Assembly (NCBI RefSeq): GCF_027579695.1
Contig: NC_083570.1
Span: 5,797,001-5,861,000 of the forward strand
Direction of reading: 5' to 3'
Origin: Neoarius graeffei
Taxonomy: Eukaryota; Chordata; Actinopteri; Siluriformes; Ariidae
DNA length: 64,000 nt
Below, piece by piece: positions 11,915-22,644 of this stretch. The position numbers and the translations under genes are program-made. The notes under the pieces were generated by a model, which was not told where the DNA came from, did no database searches, and saw only the letters and a list, made by a program, of their open reading frames with translations. Positions within the stretch are counted from its first letter, which is position 1. Every line of letters begins with the position of its first letter.

Positions 11915-14340
11915 AGAGACAGAGAGAGAAATGTTCACTAACTGATCTGGGTTGGGTTTCCCGAAAGCCTCTTAAGGCCAAGAGAGTTTTAAATGACCTC
12001 TTAAGATCCATCATCAAGCTAACGTGGTTTTCCCGAACAACATCATAGCACAGGCGGCACGGTGGTGTAGTGGTTAGTGCTGTTGCCTCACAGCAAGAAG
12101 GTCCTGGGTTCGAGCCCCGTGGCCGGTGAGGGCCTTTCTGTGCGGAGTTTGCATGTTCTCCCCGTGTCCGCGTGGGTTTCCTCCGGGTGCTCCGGTTTCC
12201 TCCACAGTCCAGAGACATGCAGGTTAGGTAAACTGGTGACTCTAAATTGAGCGTAGGTGTGAATGTGAGTGTGAATGGTTGTCTGTGTCTATGTGTCAGC
12301 CCTGTGATGACCTGGCGACTTGTCCAGGGTGTATCCCGCCTTTCGCCCGTAGTCAGCTGGGATAGGCTCCAGCTTGCCTGCGACTCTGTAGAACAGGATA
12401 AAGCGGCTACAGATAATGAGATGAGATGAGACATCGTAGCACAAGTCGTCCTTTAGTTTGCTCGGAATTTACGAGAGACCCGGAGCACTCGTTCAAAACA
12501 AAGAGCGACTCGCTCGCTGCAGAATCCACAGAATGCGCATGCGGCTCTGAGGGACTCTCACAGTCAGCGGGGGAAACTGGTGTTGAATCTGCTGGTGGTG
12601 TTCAATTAGTTTTCTTGTACATTGCAAGTACATCGAGTTAATTATCAGAGGTGGACAGTAACGAAGTACATTTACTTGAGTTCTGTACTGAAGTACACTT
12701 TTTGAGTATCTGTACTTTACTTGAGTATTTTTTTTTGGAAACTTATGACTTTAACTTCACTCCATTTGAAAGACAAATATCGTACTTTTTACTCCACTAC
12801 ATTTCTATCAAGGTCCTCGTTACTCGTTACTATGAAGCAGCTTTGAAAGTGGATGTTTCTTTCTTTTCTAAAACGTGATTGGTTTTTCCGCAGGTGACAC
12901 TGAGACAGTCTATCAGTAATCACTAGGGTCACGTCACGTCCATAGACTGGATAAAATCAAGATCAATGATTTCTCCGCAGCATTATTTAACACGATCAGT
13001 TGATGGCAGAATGGAAGGAGGCGGTTCTTCTGGGGAATGCACACACCCACGGTTCTATAGCTAGAACCCATGGTTCAGTTTTCTGAAAGGAATAAAGAGT
13101 CGTTTCATTTTAAATGTTTGCTTTGTTTGCCTAAAACGGAGCACATCACAGCCTACAAAACCTCACCATCCGACCTGCGGAAGCATATTGAGGGATATAA
13201 ACGTTTTATTCCAAGAGAAAGCTTGCAGTGAAGTTGTCTGTGCTTTAGAGCTCGCGATAACGTTGCAATCGCTACACAGTCTGATTAGTCAAATGGCTTT
13301 CTATGGATTTGCCAAGTTGCCATCGCCTTGTCCACGTCTAATGTTTACACATAGCTAGTTAACTTGGACACTGTTAGTTAGCATGTAAAAACGGAGTTAC
13401 ACTAACATGAATAACGTTCACTTTTGATTCCACGGGGAGATTCATATGTGCATGAATACATACACACGTGCGCACGTGAGACCTGTGAGATGGACAGTAT
13501 CGTACTCGTCAGTCACAACAAATTGCTGGAATTTTTTGTTTTGATGTCAGATGATGGTCTTGCACCTTTTTTTTTGTTGTCTTGCTTAAAGCAGAGTTGC
13601 TGTTGGGCCGTTATTAAGCTCGAGGTGCGGATCTGGGTTTTAATCAGGTTGGATTGTCCTTTTTATTTTCTGAGCAAGCTGCATTTACAGCTGTTCCACT
13701 GTCTTCCTGATTAACACACACATACATGTGTGCACACACTGCCAGAGCCGGGTCAGAACACTACCATGCTGCTTTGTGGCGGTGGGGAGGAGGGTTACAA
13801 TAAAAAAATGAAAATGACAATGGGTCTTTTTCAGTTCAGTTGTGTTTCATTTTGTAACATTCTACCAGGCGTTTATTCTACAGGTTCTACAAGTTAGTCA
13901 GTAAATCCAGTCAGGTGTTTCAGAGGCATTAGGTTTTGTAAGCGTTGTGGCTATAATACAACAATGCATTGACAGAAAATGTACTTTTAATACTTAAGGA
14001 TTTTTAAAAGCAAATACTGCAGTACTTTAACTGAAGTAAAAATTTGACTGTCCAACTTTCACTTGTATCGGAGTAACATTTGCCCAGTGGGATCTGTACT
14101 TTGACTTAAGTAATGAAGTTGGGTTCTTTGTCCAGCTCTGTTAATTATTAAATAAATATACACAAAACACGATGAATATATTTCAGTATGTTATGGAATT
14201 ACGTATGGATATCAGAATGTCACATTTATATCACTATATTTTAATCAAATTTAGCTCCATTAGGCGAGTGATTAACTAATTTAGTGTTATAAATGAGACA
14301 CATTTCTGCACCTCTAATGGTGTGTGTGTGAGAGAGAGAA

Positions 14341-14387
<47 letters not shown>

Positions 14388-14497
14388 GTTTTGATGTATG
14401 TGTAGTGTGTACCTAAGAAGGTTTAATTGACCTCCTTATATAGAACGTTGACTATATATATTAAACCTCCTTCGGTACACACTACACACAGATCAAA

Positions 14498-14545
<48 letters not shown>

Positions 14546-15852
14546 ACTTATAAGGGAGAACATGGCCCACTCTGCACTGTGGAGAACAGCTGAAATAATC
14601 CTGACTGCATGATCGGGGGGTAACAGTGAAATGAGCGAGCACGGGGAACACATTTACCTCATTATTTAGCTTATTATTTGCTCATTCTTTCATGTGAACA
14701 TTTGTTCATTTCATTAAAAACACACTTGGAAGAAAAAAATTGCCAAAAACATAAAATAGTTTCATTAATTAATTACCACATTATATATCTATTATCTTAT
14801 TTTAAAACACTTTATATTTCATTAGATTTTCATTAAAAACAAGCACCATGTGACCTTATTGACTGGATTTAGCAGCTACTAATGCCTATATTGGGGACGC
14901 GAACTGCAAAGACGCTCTTCGTCCTGTTGCGCTTTAGACTCTTTCTTATGAGTGAGTTCCGGAAAACCACACACAGAGACAACGTTCGTTCCTTAAGAGA
15001 GTCTCTCAACTCTCTCTTTAGGTCTAAAGGGCAACGTTATCAGGAAACCCACCCCGAACCAGATTACGACCATCACTGAAGATAAATTTAACACTCTGTT
15101 CACCAGAACACAGACAATTTTAATCAGCTTTTACAGAATCCTTCTGATTGAGACACACATTGAAATTAAAATTCAAATCATATCACTGACTAAAGCACCT
15201 GTTTCTAGATGGGAAACTATAATTAAGATGATTTAATTCTGGAAAGATTTCTAGTTCTCACCTGTTTCTCAGCTCTTTCTGCTGCAGCTGTGATGGTGTC
15301 GTGACCTTTGTGATGATCCATCGTACACAAATAACAGATGCAGGTTTGATCAGTACGACAGTAGATCTCAATCAGCTTGTTATGTTCAGAGCAGATCTTC
15401 TCTTGGAGTTTTGCTGAGGCTTCAATTAATGTGTGTTTTCTCAAAGCAGGACGTTCAAGATGAGGTTTCAGATGAGTTTCACAATAAGAAGCCAAACAAA
15501 TCAGACAGGAATTGACGGCTTTGTGTTTTCTCCCGGTGCAGAAATCACACTCCACATCTCCAGGTCCAGCGTAACAGTGAGCAGGAGAAGCAGCTTGGAC
15601 TTCAGTCTTCTTCAGTTTCTCCACCACTTCATCCAGCATGTTGTTTCTGCGTAGAACAGGCCTTGTCGTGAAAGTGTCTCTGCACTGAGGACAGCTGTAG
15701 ACGCCCTTCTGATCCTCCTGATCCCAGCAGCCATTAATACACACCTTACAGAAACTGTGACCACAGGAGATAGTCACCGGATCCTTCAGGAGATCCAGAC
15801 ACACTGGACACATGAACTGGTCCTGAGCTACTGAAATACTGGCCTCGGCCAT
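6604..15852 (-). CDS. finTRIM-type E3 ubiquitin ligase A (TRIM25-like/TRIM16-like), five exons
   Basis: Exons on the minus strand are 15262-15852 (591 bp), 11682-11777 (96 bp), 11308-11541 (234 bp), 11004-11175 (172 bp) and 6604-7136 (533 bp). All junctions have GT/AG, and the phases sum to 542 codons with the stop. The order is RING, two B-boxes, coiled coil, linker, then B30.2/SPRY, the layout of finTRIM, a large fish-specific TRIM expansion linked to antiviral responses. Exons 2 and 3 encode a heptad-rich coiled coil (KEEQMKSQQRIQEKQKK and LLEQLEQEIADLQRRVTE). Exon 4 encodes a linker with SDLKKRLEEFCEEEFNKI. The likely role is a cytosolic RING E3 ligase whose SPRY domain binds a target; that is inferred from the family. 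The fourth intron (3.9 kb) holds nested hAT elements and the first (3.5 kb) a SINE and an hAT. No frame break is seen. Confidence 0.88.
7288..9703. mobile_element. Non-autonomous hAT transposon in finTRIM A intron 4
   Basis: The ends are inverted: CAGTGTTGCTAGAT at the left, and the right end complements CAGGGTTGCCAGAT. An 8-bp target duplication AAGTAAAA flanks it at 7280-7287 and 9704-9711. Copy B has a single AAGTAAAA at 39488-39495 with no insertion, which is the natural empty site. No transposase frame is visible. A second hAT-like element is nested inside. Confidence 0.85.
7433..8848. mobile_element. Nested hAT-like element
   Basis: It starts CAGTGGCGGCTGGTGG, ends in TCGCCCCG, and is flanked by the 8-bp duplication ATCCAATC at 7425-7432 and 8849-8856. 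It sits wholly inside the larger hAT at 7288-9703. No transposase motif is seen in its short open frames. Confidence 0.75.
11550..11575. repeat. (CA)n microsatellite beside finTRIM A exon 3 acceptor
   Basis: On the gene strand this is a (TG)n run of about 26 bp ending a few bases before the CCTAACAG acceptor of exon 3. The matching run in copy B is about 63 bp long. Confidence 0.9.
12053..12430 (+). mobile_element. Full-length tRNA-headed SINE, copy A only
   Basis: The head contains GTGGTGTAGTGGTTAG and GGTTCGAGCCC, resembling A and B boxes of a tRNA promoter. The body runs through GTTTGCATGTTCTCCCCGTG and GGGATAGGCTCCAGCTTGCC to a GATGAGATGAG tail. A 13-bp target duplication (ACATCATAGCACA and ACATCGTAGCACA) flanks it at 12040-12052 and 12431-12443. 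Copy B has one uninterrupted ACATCGTAGCACA near 42328, so the insertion followed the duplication. Confidence 0.92.
12646..14140 (+). mobile_element. hAT transposon with BED-finger remnant, present in both copies
   Basis: Terminal repeats are CAGAGGTGGACAGT and, inverted, CAGAGCTGGACA. The 8-bp target duplication TTAATTAT lies at 12638-12645 and 14141-14148. Around 13085-13230 a frame reads SFHFKCLLCLPKTEHITAY and then DLRKHIEGYKRF, a BED-type zinc finger of an hAT transposase N-terminus, which ends at a stop. The catalytic core is missing, so it is non-autonomous. The matching element in copy B starts at 42541, so this insertion is older than the duplication. Confidence 0.88.
14335..14541. 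repeat. Hairpin with (GT)/(GA) and (TC) microsatellite arms
   Basis: A (GT)n(GA)n run is followed by GGTTTTGATGTATGTGTAGT, GTGTACC and AAGGTTTAAT. The reverse complement of this string then appears and ends in a long (TC)n run. The centre is a short AT-rich loop. Copy B lacks it within a larger missing block. Confidence 0.8.
15262..15852 (-). CDS. finTRIM A exon 1: RING and B-boxes
   Basis: The ATG at 15850-15852 is chosen because MAEASISV is the usual finTRIM start and because upstream in-frame residues look like untranslated sequence. The RING is C15, C18, C30, H32, C35, C38, C54, C57 (C3HC4). B-box 1 begins VECDFCTGRKHKAV, and B-box 2 begins KICSEHNKLIEIYC and ends HHKGHD. The exon ends AEKQ at a GTGAGA donor in phase 0. 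About 15 of 197 residues differ from copy B, mostly within B-box 1. Confidence 0.92.
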
Positions 15853-16798
15853 TTTCCTGCACTCACAACGAGAGAGAGAGAGAAAGAGAACGGTTTGTTT
15901 TCTCTGAAATGAGGAGTTCCTTCCTGGTTCTGTGTGTGAAAGAGCAATAGAGGAAGAGGAGGAACACAAACACAGAGAGATCATGAACACTCCTCTATTA
16001 ACCATTTCATCTCCCTTCAGTGCAGGAATATAACCCATGTAACTGCACTGATTAGAATTAATTTCATGAAATACTCACAGAATGGATCTTAATTTTCTGG
16101 ACTTTTCCACCTACTGACACCTCAAGCACAACTTTCAGCCTTGTTGATAAATTACAATTGTTTCACTTGAACAGCTTTTTCCTCGTGACATCTTTAAACT
16201 GATCTTCATCCCTAAAGGATGTTTGAGCCATTTTAAAAGTGAGGAGGACGCAGCTGTCAGGAAGGAAAACCGTATTTTATTGATTTTGCATTGTTTATTG
16301 CGAATAGAAATCACAAAAGTGGATCTTTATTAAACATAATCTCCATTTCACTCAGTATGAGCGCTCCAGCCTTCACGAGTGCCTGAACCCTTCATGACGT
16401 GCTGTTAATGGAAACTAATCCACTTTGTGTTGGGTCACATCCCACCACCTCATCGCAGATTAGTTTCCTGGAGCAGCATGCCTCATCCTGTTTTATTCCT
16501 GACATCATGTTTTATCAAGAACATTATTCTGGGTCGATGAAGAATTCTTTCTCATGAACAGATTGTTGAGATGGAAATGAAGTTGGTCGATGAATATGTT
16601 TGAGATCAGAGATCCTGAGTCGCCTCAATCAGTCATTAGATGTGTCTTTGAGAGGTAGGAGAACACTGGAGAACCAGGAGGAAACCCACACTGACACGGG
16701 TCATTTGACCTTTGGGTCATTTTAACATTGTTAACAGACTGAAATGAATCTCCTGAAAGGCAGAAGAAAGAAATCTGCTAGTAGTGTTAACACAAGAC

Positions 16799-17049
16799 TT
16801 TATCTAATCCCAGTCTGTGCAGGGTTCAAACCCCATCCACCAGAAATATCATTAAAATCAAAGGGAAAGGCAGAGATGAGGCGAGATCATCAACAGGAGA
16901 TCTATCCAGAATAAACACGGCTCACAGCTGAGGAGATTTACTAACTTGAGCTTCTTTTAGGGACGCTCCCACTCCAAGTGATTTGGCGTCCTATAAGGAT
17001 TGGAACTACTAGTTCACATATTGTGACCAAGCACACACATATTAAATAC
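16799..17049. other. No gene recognised
   Basis: This short stretch lies between the right edge of segmental copy A and an I-clade LINE. I see no motif or terminal repeat in it. Confidence 0.3.
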
Positions 17050-18418
17050 AAGTGTTTTTTTTTCAAAATTAATTTTATTTCTTTTTCAATAATAAACTTA
17101 TGTCATCATAAAATTCTTTATGTAAAAGTAAGTTTTTAATTTTAATTTCTAATTGTTTTTTTCTCATTTTTTGAAAAATTTTATCATGAAAGTTTGGATA
17201 TTTGATACAATCTAGAAGCAGGTGTTTGACATTCTTTTACACCACAAGTTGGACACTGATTGGAGGTTATTTTTTTAAAAAAGAAATTGTGTATCATTCA
17301 GTAGATATTTTCCAAATCTCAGTCTTGTAATTCTCCTGTGTTTGTTTCTGTCAGAATATGTGGTATGTGTTGCAATATTTGGTTCAAGTTGGTTGAAGAA
17401 TCTACCAGTTTGGCAATTTTCCCATCCGTCTTGCCATATTGGAAAAATAGCATCTTTGATATGTTTTGTAATATCAGAAGTGGTAAAAGGGTAATGAATG
17501 TCACAATAGGTTTTATTTACTGATCTTTTGGCCAATTTATCAGCCATTTCATTTCCTTTAATACCCACAGGAGCTGGAATCCAACAAAAAACAACCTTAC
17601 CACCCCTAAGATAAAACTTGTACATAAGATATCAGAAAACTAATAATTCTGTCATTATCTTCCTTTTGAATTTTTTGTAAGGCAGACAAGGAATATCAGA
17701 AAATATCACACTTTGAAAGCGAGGTTTATCAATAAGAAGTTCCAAAGCCTTTGTAATTGAACTCAGCTCTAAAAATAGTACCATTTGAGATTTTACAATA
17801 TTTTTGAATATTTTGACTTGGAATTACAACGCCAGATGCACAATCAAAATCTTTTTTTGAACAATCAGTAAATATATCTAAGTGTTGATTGTATTTGAGT
17901 TGAATGTGTTCTAATGCCGATTGTAACATGCAGCAACTACTATCCTCTTGTTTAGAGATTTTAGCGACTAAATCCAAGTCAACTTTTGGAGATTGGGATT
18001 CCCAGAATGGAAAAGGATCAACCAAAGGATTACAAGCTGGAACCGGAAGACTATTAACCAAATGAACAACTTTAGAAAATATAGGACAAAAGGGCACAAT
18101 TTTGTTCTGCCAAAAAACTTTTTTTGTTGTTGGATGATCTTCAAAAGATCTATATTTAACTGCACTTTGAGTTTGTTTGAATTCTCTTCTTAGGTCCAAA
18201 GGTATAAATGAGCAGTCTATCTCCAAAACAGAGATCGGAGTACATCGAAGAACACCAGTGCAGATTCTAAGGCATTGATTTTGAATAACATCTAATTCTC
18301 TTTTCCTAGAAATACATGCAGTATCATAAACTTCCCAACCATAATCAAGACATGATAAAATTAAAGATTTATAGAGAATGATCATTGTTTCTTTGTCAAT
18401 ACCCCACTTGAGATTTAC
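17050..18418 (-). mobile_element. I/Nimb-like LINE remnant with RNase H
   Basis: Read on the minus strand, it starts in the C-terminal part of the reverse transcriptase (LYKSLILSCLDYGWEVY, then VIQNQCLRICTGVLRCTPIS). An RNase H domain follows (DIFTDCSKKDFD, TIFRAE, and FCWIPAPVGIKGNEMADKLA), then a terminal Cys/His region (CPTCG and VKHLLLDC in different frames). An RNase H after RT is typical of the I superclade. The reading frame breaks several times and the 5' half is missing, so it is dead. Confidence 0.75.
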
Positions 18419-18530
18419 TAACACTCCTGAAGGGTTCACACTTCCTGTCTGTTTCTTGTGTTGAAAGGCAGCCAGCATCCTTATTATTGCATTGCTGCCA
18501 CCTTCTGGATCAATTCCTTGCACCATTATA

Positions 18531-19640
18531 AAGTGTCTTGCAAAAGTATTCATCCCCCTTGGTGTTTGTCCTGTTTTGTCGCATTCCAAGGTGGAATTAA
18601 AATGGATTTTGGGGGGGGTTAGAACTATTTGATTTACACAACATTCCAACCATGTTAAAGGTGAAAATTGTTGTTTTATTGTGCCACAAACAATAATTAA
18701 GGTGAAAAAACAGAAATCTGGAGTGTGAATAGGTATTCACCCCCCCAAAGTCAATACTTTGTAGAGCCACCTTTTGCTGCAATTACAGCTGCAAGTCTCT
18801 TGGGGTATGTCCCTGCTAGCTTAGCACATCTAGCCACTGGGATTTTTGCCCATTCATCAAGGCAAAACTGCTCCAACTCCTTCAAATTAAATGGGTTGCG
18901 TTGGTGTACAGCAATCTTCAAGTTATGCCACAGATTCTCAATTGGTTTGAGGTCTGGGCTTTGTTCAAGCCATTCCAAGACATTTAAATGTTTCTGTGGC
19001 AGCGGGGGCATGATCAAGCGCCGGTCTGTGACAAGAGGGCGGAGTCAGGGAAGGTAAGTGGCAGAATCACTACACCTGAGAGCAATTAACCTGTTTGTGT
19101 GTCTTCCCAGTGACCGCGCCCTACTTAAGGAGGGAGAGCGAGAGCAGAGGAGCTCACCCCTGAACAAGACGCCAGCCCTGTGTGTGTGTGTCTATTTATG
19201 TGAATGATTGTTAGACTGAAAAGTGTGGCAATAAACGCTATTTTGAACCTGATCTCTGTCCTGCCATCCTCTGTGCTCCACCCACCAATACTGAACTGCT
19301 ACAGTTTCCCTTTAAACCACTCCAGTGTAGCTTTCACAGAATGTTTAGGATCATTGTCCTGCTGGAACGTGAACCTTCATCTCAGTCTCAAACCTCTGGC
19401 TGACTCAAACAGGTTTTCCTCCAGAATTGCCCTGTGTTTAGTACAATCCATCTTTCCTTCAGTCCTGACCAGCTTTCCTGTCCATGCAGATGAAAAATAT
19501 CCCCACAGCATGATGCTGCCACCACCATGCTTCACTGTAGGAATGGTCTTCTCAGGATGTTGGGTTTGCGCCACACTTGGCATTTCCTATGATGGCCAAA
19601 AAGACCAATTTTAGTCTCATCTGATCAGAGAATCTTCTTC
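18531..19640 (-). mobile_element. Tc1-like transposon, truncated, interrupted by a solo LTR
   Basis: The left end CTTGCAAAAGTATTCA follows a TA. On the minus strand the transposase C-terminus is clear: [18 protein letters not shown], then [17 protein letters not shown]. The middle part reads TVKHGGGSIMLWGYFSSA. DDE-family residues such as the D of SPDL are visible, but the frame is broken and the right terminal repeat is absent. A 319-bp LTR lies inside (18995-19313). Confidence 0.85.
18995..19313 (+). mobile_element. Solo LTR (fossil)
   Basis: The segment begins TGTGGCAGC and ends TGCTACA, the TG...CA boundary of an LTR. It is flanked by the 5-bp duplication GTTTC (18990-18994 and 19314-19318). 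It contains CTACTTAAGG (TATA-like) and AATAAA (polyadenylation-like). The surrounding Tc1 sequence resumes cleanly. No internal coding region remains. Ty3/gypsy or endogenous retrovirus origin cannot be separated from this alone. Confidence 0.75.
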
Positions 19641-19675
19641 CATTTGGATTAGTGGATTAGTAGAGGGAGATGAGT

Positions 19676-21290
19676 TTAGAGTGGAGTGCTCCCACCCAAA
19701 TGTGAACGGGAGCGGTGAGTGGTGACGAGACCATCAACTATTGGTCCTGCATCGATGGTCCTGATGCTGAGTGGACTTTGCAGAGCGGTTGTGGGCAGAT
19801 CAAACTTAGGGATGATCATGCTGGTGATGAAGTTCCCCTCTCCCGAGTCGACAAAAGCAGAGAGAACATGTGTGGAGGATACCAATTTTAACAACACAGG
19901 TACTTTAAATGACTGGGCATTAAATCTTCTCACCAGACTCATCGCATGAGCTGGGTTCTCAACTGGGCTGGTGCGAGATGGACGGATGGGACACTGGTAG
20001 ATATGGTGCTTGGAACTCCCACAGTAGAAGCAAAGACCCTCTTTCCTCCTTCTTTCATGTTCAGAATGTTTCAGACAGGTGTGAGAAACCTCCACAGATG
20101 TGGTTTCCTCAGAGGGTTGGACTGGTTTGGAGTTCTCCTTGAGCAAGGGCCAGTTGGCCAGCAAATGATCCAATCGTATTGCTAGGTCAATGTGGGAGTC
20201 CAGCGTGAGCTGCTCATCTCTACACACCAGCTCACTGAGAATTTCTGGAGGAAGACCTTGTCAAAACATCACTTTCAGAGCCAGATCATTCCATCCGCTG
20301 GCTGCTGCTAGCATTCTGAACTCTAGGGCATATTCAGCGACTCCTCTGGAACCCTGTGAGATAGTGAGCATTCTGAACTCTAGGGCATATTCAGCGACTC
20401 CTCTGGAACCCTGTGAGATAGTGAGCAGACTTTTGCCAATTTCAATTCCCTCTGATTCATGGGCAGACACTCCTTTCAACAACCTGAGGAAACGTTCACA
20501 AGAAGTATTGTGCTCACCGCCATTTTTCCATACAGCGCTTGCCCATTGTAGCTCTTTGCCAGTGAGAAATAACAGAAATTTAGTGATCTTGTGTTCATCA
20601 GAGAGGTTAGGCATGTTAGAGAAGTACATGGAGCAATGAAGTAAGAATTCCTGGCATATTTCTCCAGAATGGACAATTGTAATGTTGGACTAGGAGAAGC
20701 TTCAGGACGCGTTAGGAGGGCCTGCAACATCACAACTGCAAGCTGCACCATCCGGGTGTTAACATCTGGAAGCCTCTGTTGATGTTCTCCTAAAAGACGC
20801 CCCTGAGCATTCAATGCAGTTTGCTTCGCCTCCTCTGCTGCATCCATACTAGGCAAAGTATCCTATCAGAGTGCAGGCACTTACAGATGTATGTGCAGGG
20901 AAGAGTGAGGAGCAAACTTGTAACGAAGCCAAATCGCAAAACAGGAAGTGTGGTCAAAAGGCAGGCAAGGGTCAGTCAATAGGCAAACAAGGGCAATGTA
21001 GAAGAGACAAGGAACATAAATCGAGAGGGTCAGAAATACTAGAGTCAGGCAGATATAGAAAGGCTTGGTATGGACTGGAAAACACAGAATGATACTTCAC
21101 ATTGAAGGTGTGTGAGATAGAGGCTTAAGTAGTGTGGCTAATGAGTTGTGAATGAACGACAGCTGATTTCAATAAGCTGGTGACAGAGGGTGCTGTGTTC
21201 TTTGGGAGTTGTAGTTCTGAGTGGCCATGTTTGTAGTTTGGCTCGCGCTGTCATTCTCAATGCCTTTACTGACAGCGAGATTATAAATTT
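19676..21290 (-). mobile_element. Ty3/gypsy-type retrotransposon fossil: gag and start of protease
   Basis: On the minus strand, a gag-like region includes a CCHC zinc knuckle (CFYCGSSKHHIYQC) and, after it, a protease-like segment (LSAFVDSGEGNFI). About 400 bp upstream of gag (20870-21290) may be LTR and leader. Reverse transcriptase and integrase are not seen. It is an incomplete, broken copy with a handful of breaks and contains a short in-frame tandem repeat near 20305-20420. It looks old. Confidence 0.7.
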
Positions 21291-21554
21291 TGAGTTGATA
21301 ATATTTATGGCAGGTAAAGTTCACTCAGGTTCTCTCTGTTGTGTGGATTCTAAGTTGTAAAATGTGCGTTGGTTGAGTCAATGTTCACTCCTCTGATCTG
21401 ACTACAAGGAACACTGAGTAGCCTAACAATACGTTTACTCAACATGTGACTCATAATATAAAGTTCACTTTCACTCTTCCAGTCTTGAATCACAATTTAA
21501 ATCTTCTAACTGACCAAACTTGTTAAATTTCAATGAGAAAAATAATGAGGACGA

Positions 21555-21600
21555 GTTTCCACCTGTTTCTCAGCTCATTCTGTTGCAACTGAAATACTGT
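21555..21600 (-). pseudogene. Tiny relic of a finTRIM exon 1 end
   Basis: CACCTGTTTCTCAGCTCATT followed by CTGTTGCAACTG closely matches the donor end of exon 1 in both finTRIM genes (AERAEKQ and its GT). No other exon of this third copy is visible. Confidence 0.45.
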
Positions 21601-21669
21601 ACATTTATCCAACATGCACAAGGAGAAATACATGAGCAAATTCTCATGGAAGAGTAAAGTCCAAAGAGA

Positions 21670-22570
21670 ATCTTTAATTTTGTTGAGACTTCAACTGCTG
21701 TATGCTTTTGCAAACCAGGTTCAATCCAGTGCAGCTGGAATGAAGATCTTGAACTGCTGCTTTAGACACCGTCATTCCTACAAGTACCTCGGGCTGTGGC
21801 TGGACAGCAAGCTGGACTGGACTTGCAACACCAACCACCTGTACAGGAAGGTACAGAGCAGGCTGTACTTCCTGAGGAGGCTGCGGTCCTTTAACATCTG
21901 CAGGAAACTCCTGTGGATGTTCTCTCAGTCCACGGTCGCCAGTGTCCTGTTTTACATCGTGGTGTGCTGGGGGGCAGCACATCCAAGAAGGACACATCCA
22001 GGTTGGACAAACTGATCAGGCGGGTCGGCATGAAGCTGGACTCTCTGGTGACGGTGGCAGAGAAGAGGACTATGGACAAAATACTGAACATCATGGACGA
22101 TGCCAGTCACCCTCTGCACACCGTCATAAGCAACCAGAGGAGCCTGTTCAGTGACAGAATGCTCCTTCCCAAGTGCAGGACGAACAGACTCAAAAACTCC
22201 TTTGTCCCTCACGCCATTAGACTGTACAACTCCTCTCTGGGGGGGAGGAGGGGGAACAGGAGGACAGAGGATGGGAAGGAGCAGTAGCCTAGCCTGACAA
22301 TAAGCAATACTGGACAATGTGCAATATAATGTGCAATACCTCTTCTGCTGGACTTTTCATATCTTTTTTTTTTGTATATGTAAATACTTAATTTATCTTG
22401 AAGTTTTCTCTATTTTCTATTCTCTGTTTATCCTGTAATGATGCTGCTGGAATTTTAATTTCCCTGAGGGAACCTCCCAAAGGGATCAATAAAGTTATAT
22501 CTAATCTAATCTAATCTAATCTAATCTAATCTAATCTAATCTAATCTAATCTAATCTAATCTAATCTAAT
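21670..22570 (+). mobile_element. L2/CR1-group LINE 3' end
   Basis: The RT C-terminal region reads SYKYLGLWLDSKLDW, SRLYFLRRLRSFNIC and, after a frame shift, RLDKLIRRVGMKLDSL. It then reads HTVISNQRSLFSDRMLLPKC and FVPHAIRLYNSSL. It ends in a short 3' UTR, GGATCAATAAAGTTAT, and a (TCTAA)n tail. It is strongly 5'-truncated. Confidence 0.85.
22498..22570. repeat. (TCTAA)n tail repeat
   Basis: About 14 tandem copies of a 5-bp unit directly follow the L2-type LINE 3' end, as expected of the simple-repeat tail of that LINE group. Confidence 0.95.
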
Positions 22571-22644
22571 CATCACTTCCTCATGGTTTATCTCAGTAAC
22601 TGCTGCTGTTCCACACAATCACCAGAAGAGGGAGCAAAATATTT

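Larger units (their letters stand above)
5318..16798. repeat. Segmental duplication, copy A
   Basis: The sequence from the L1 fragment through the whole finTRIM gene and about 950 bp of its upstream region is repeated in direct orientation at 36620-49090. The left edge is at AAAATTAATACATTAG and the right edge at GTGTTAACACAAGA, after which the two copies differ completely. Exons match in length except the last one; introns differ mainly by transposon insertions and a few deletions. Confidence 0.9.

Noticed and set aside
12060-12130. tRNA-like sequence with A- and B-box words
   Set aside because: It is the head of a SINE, repeated at 27.4, 32.5 and 53.2 kb, without a full tRNA cloverleaf.
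11877-12434. 185-residue minus-strand open frame
   Set aside because: It runs antisense through a SINE and a GT microsatellite; there is no protein family match.
18597-18782. Possible start of the minus-strand LINE protein at 18649
   Set aside because: Residues before about 18418 come from Tc1 and another repeat; the LINE match begins later.
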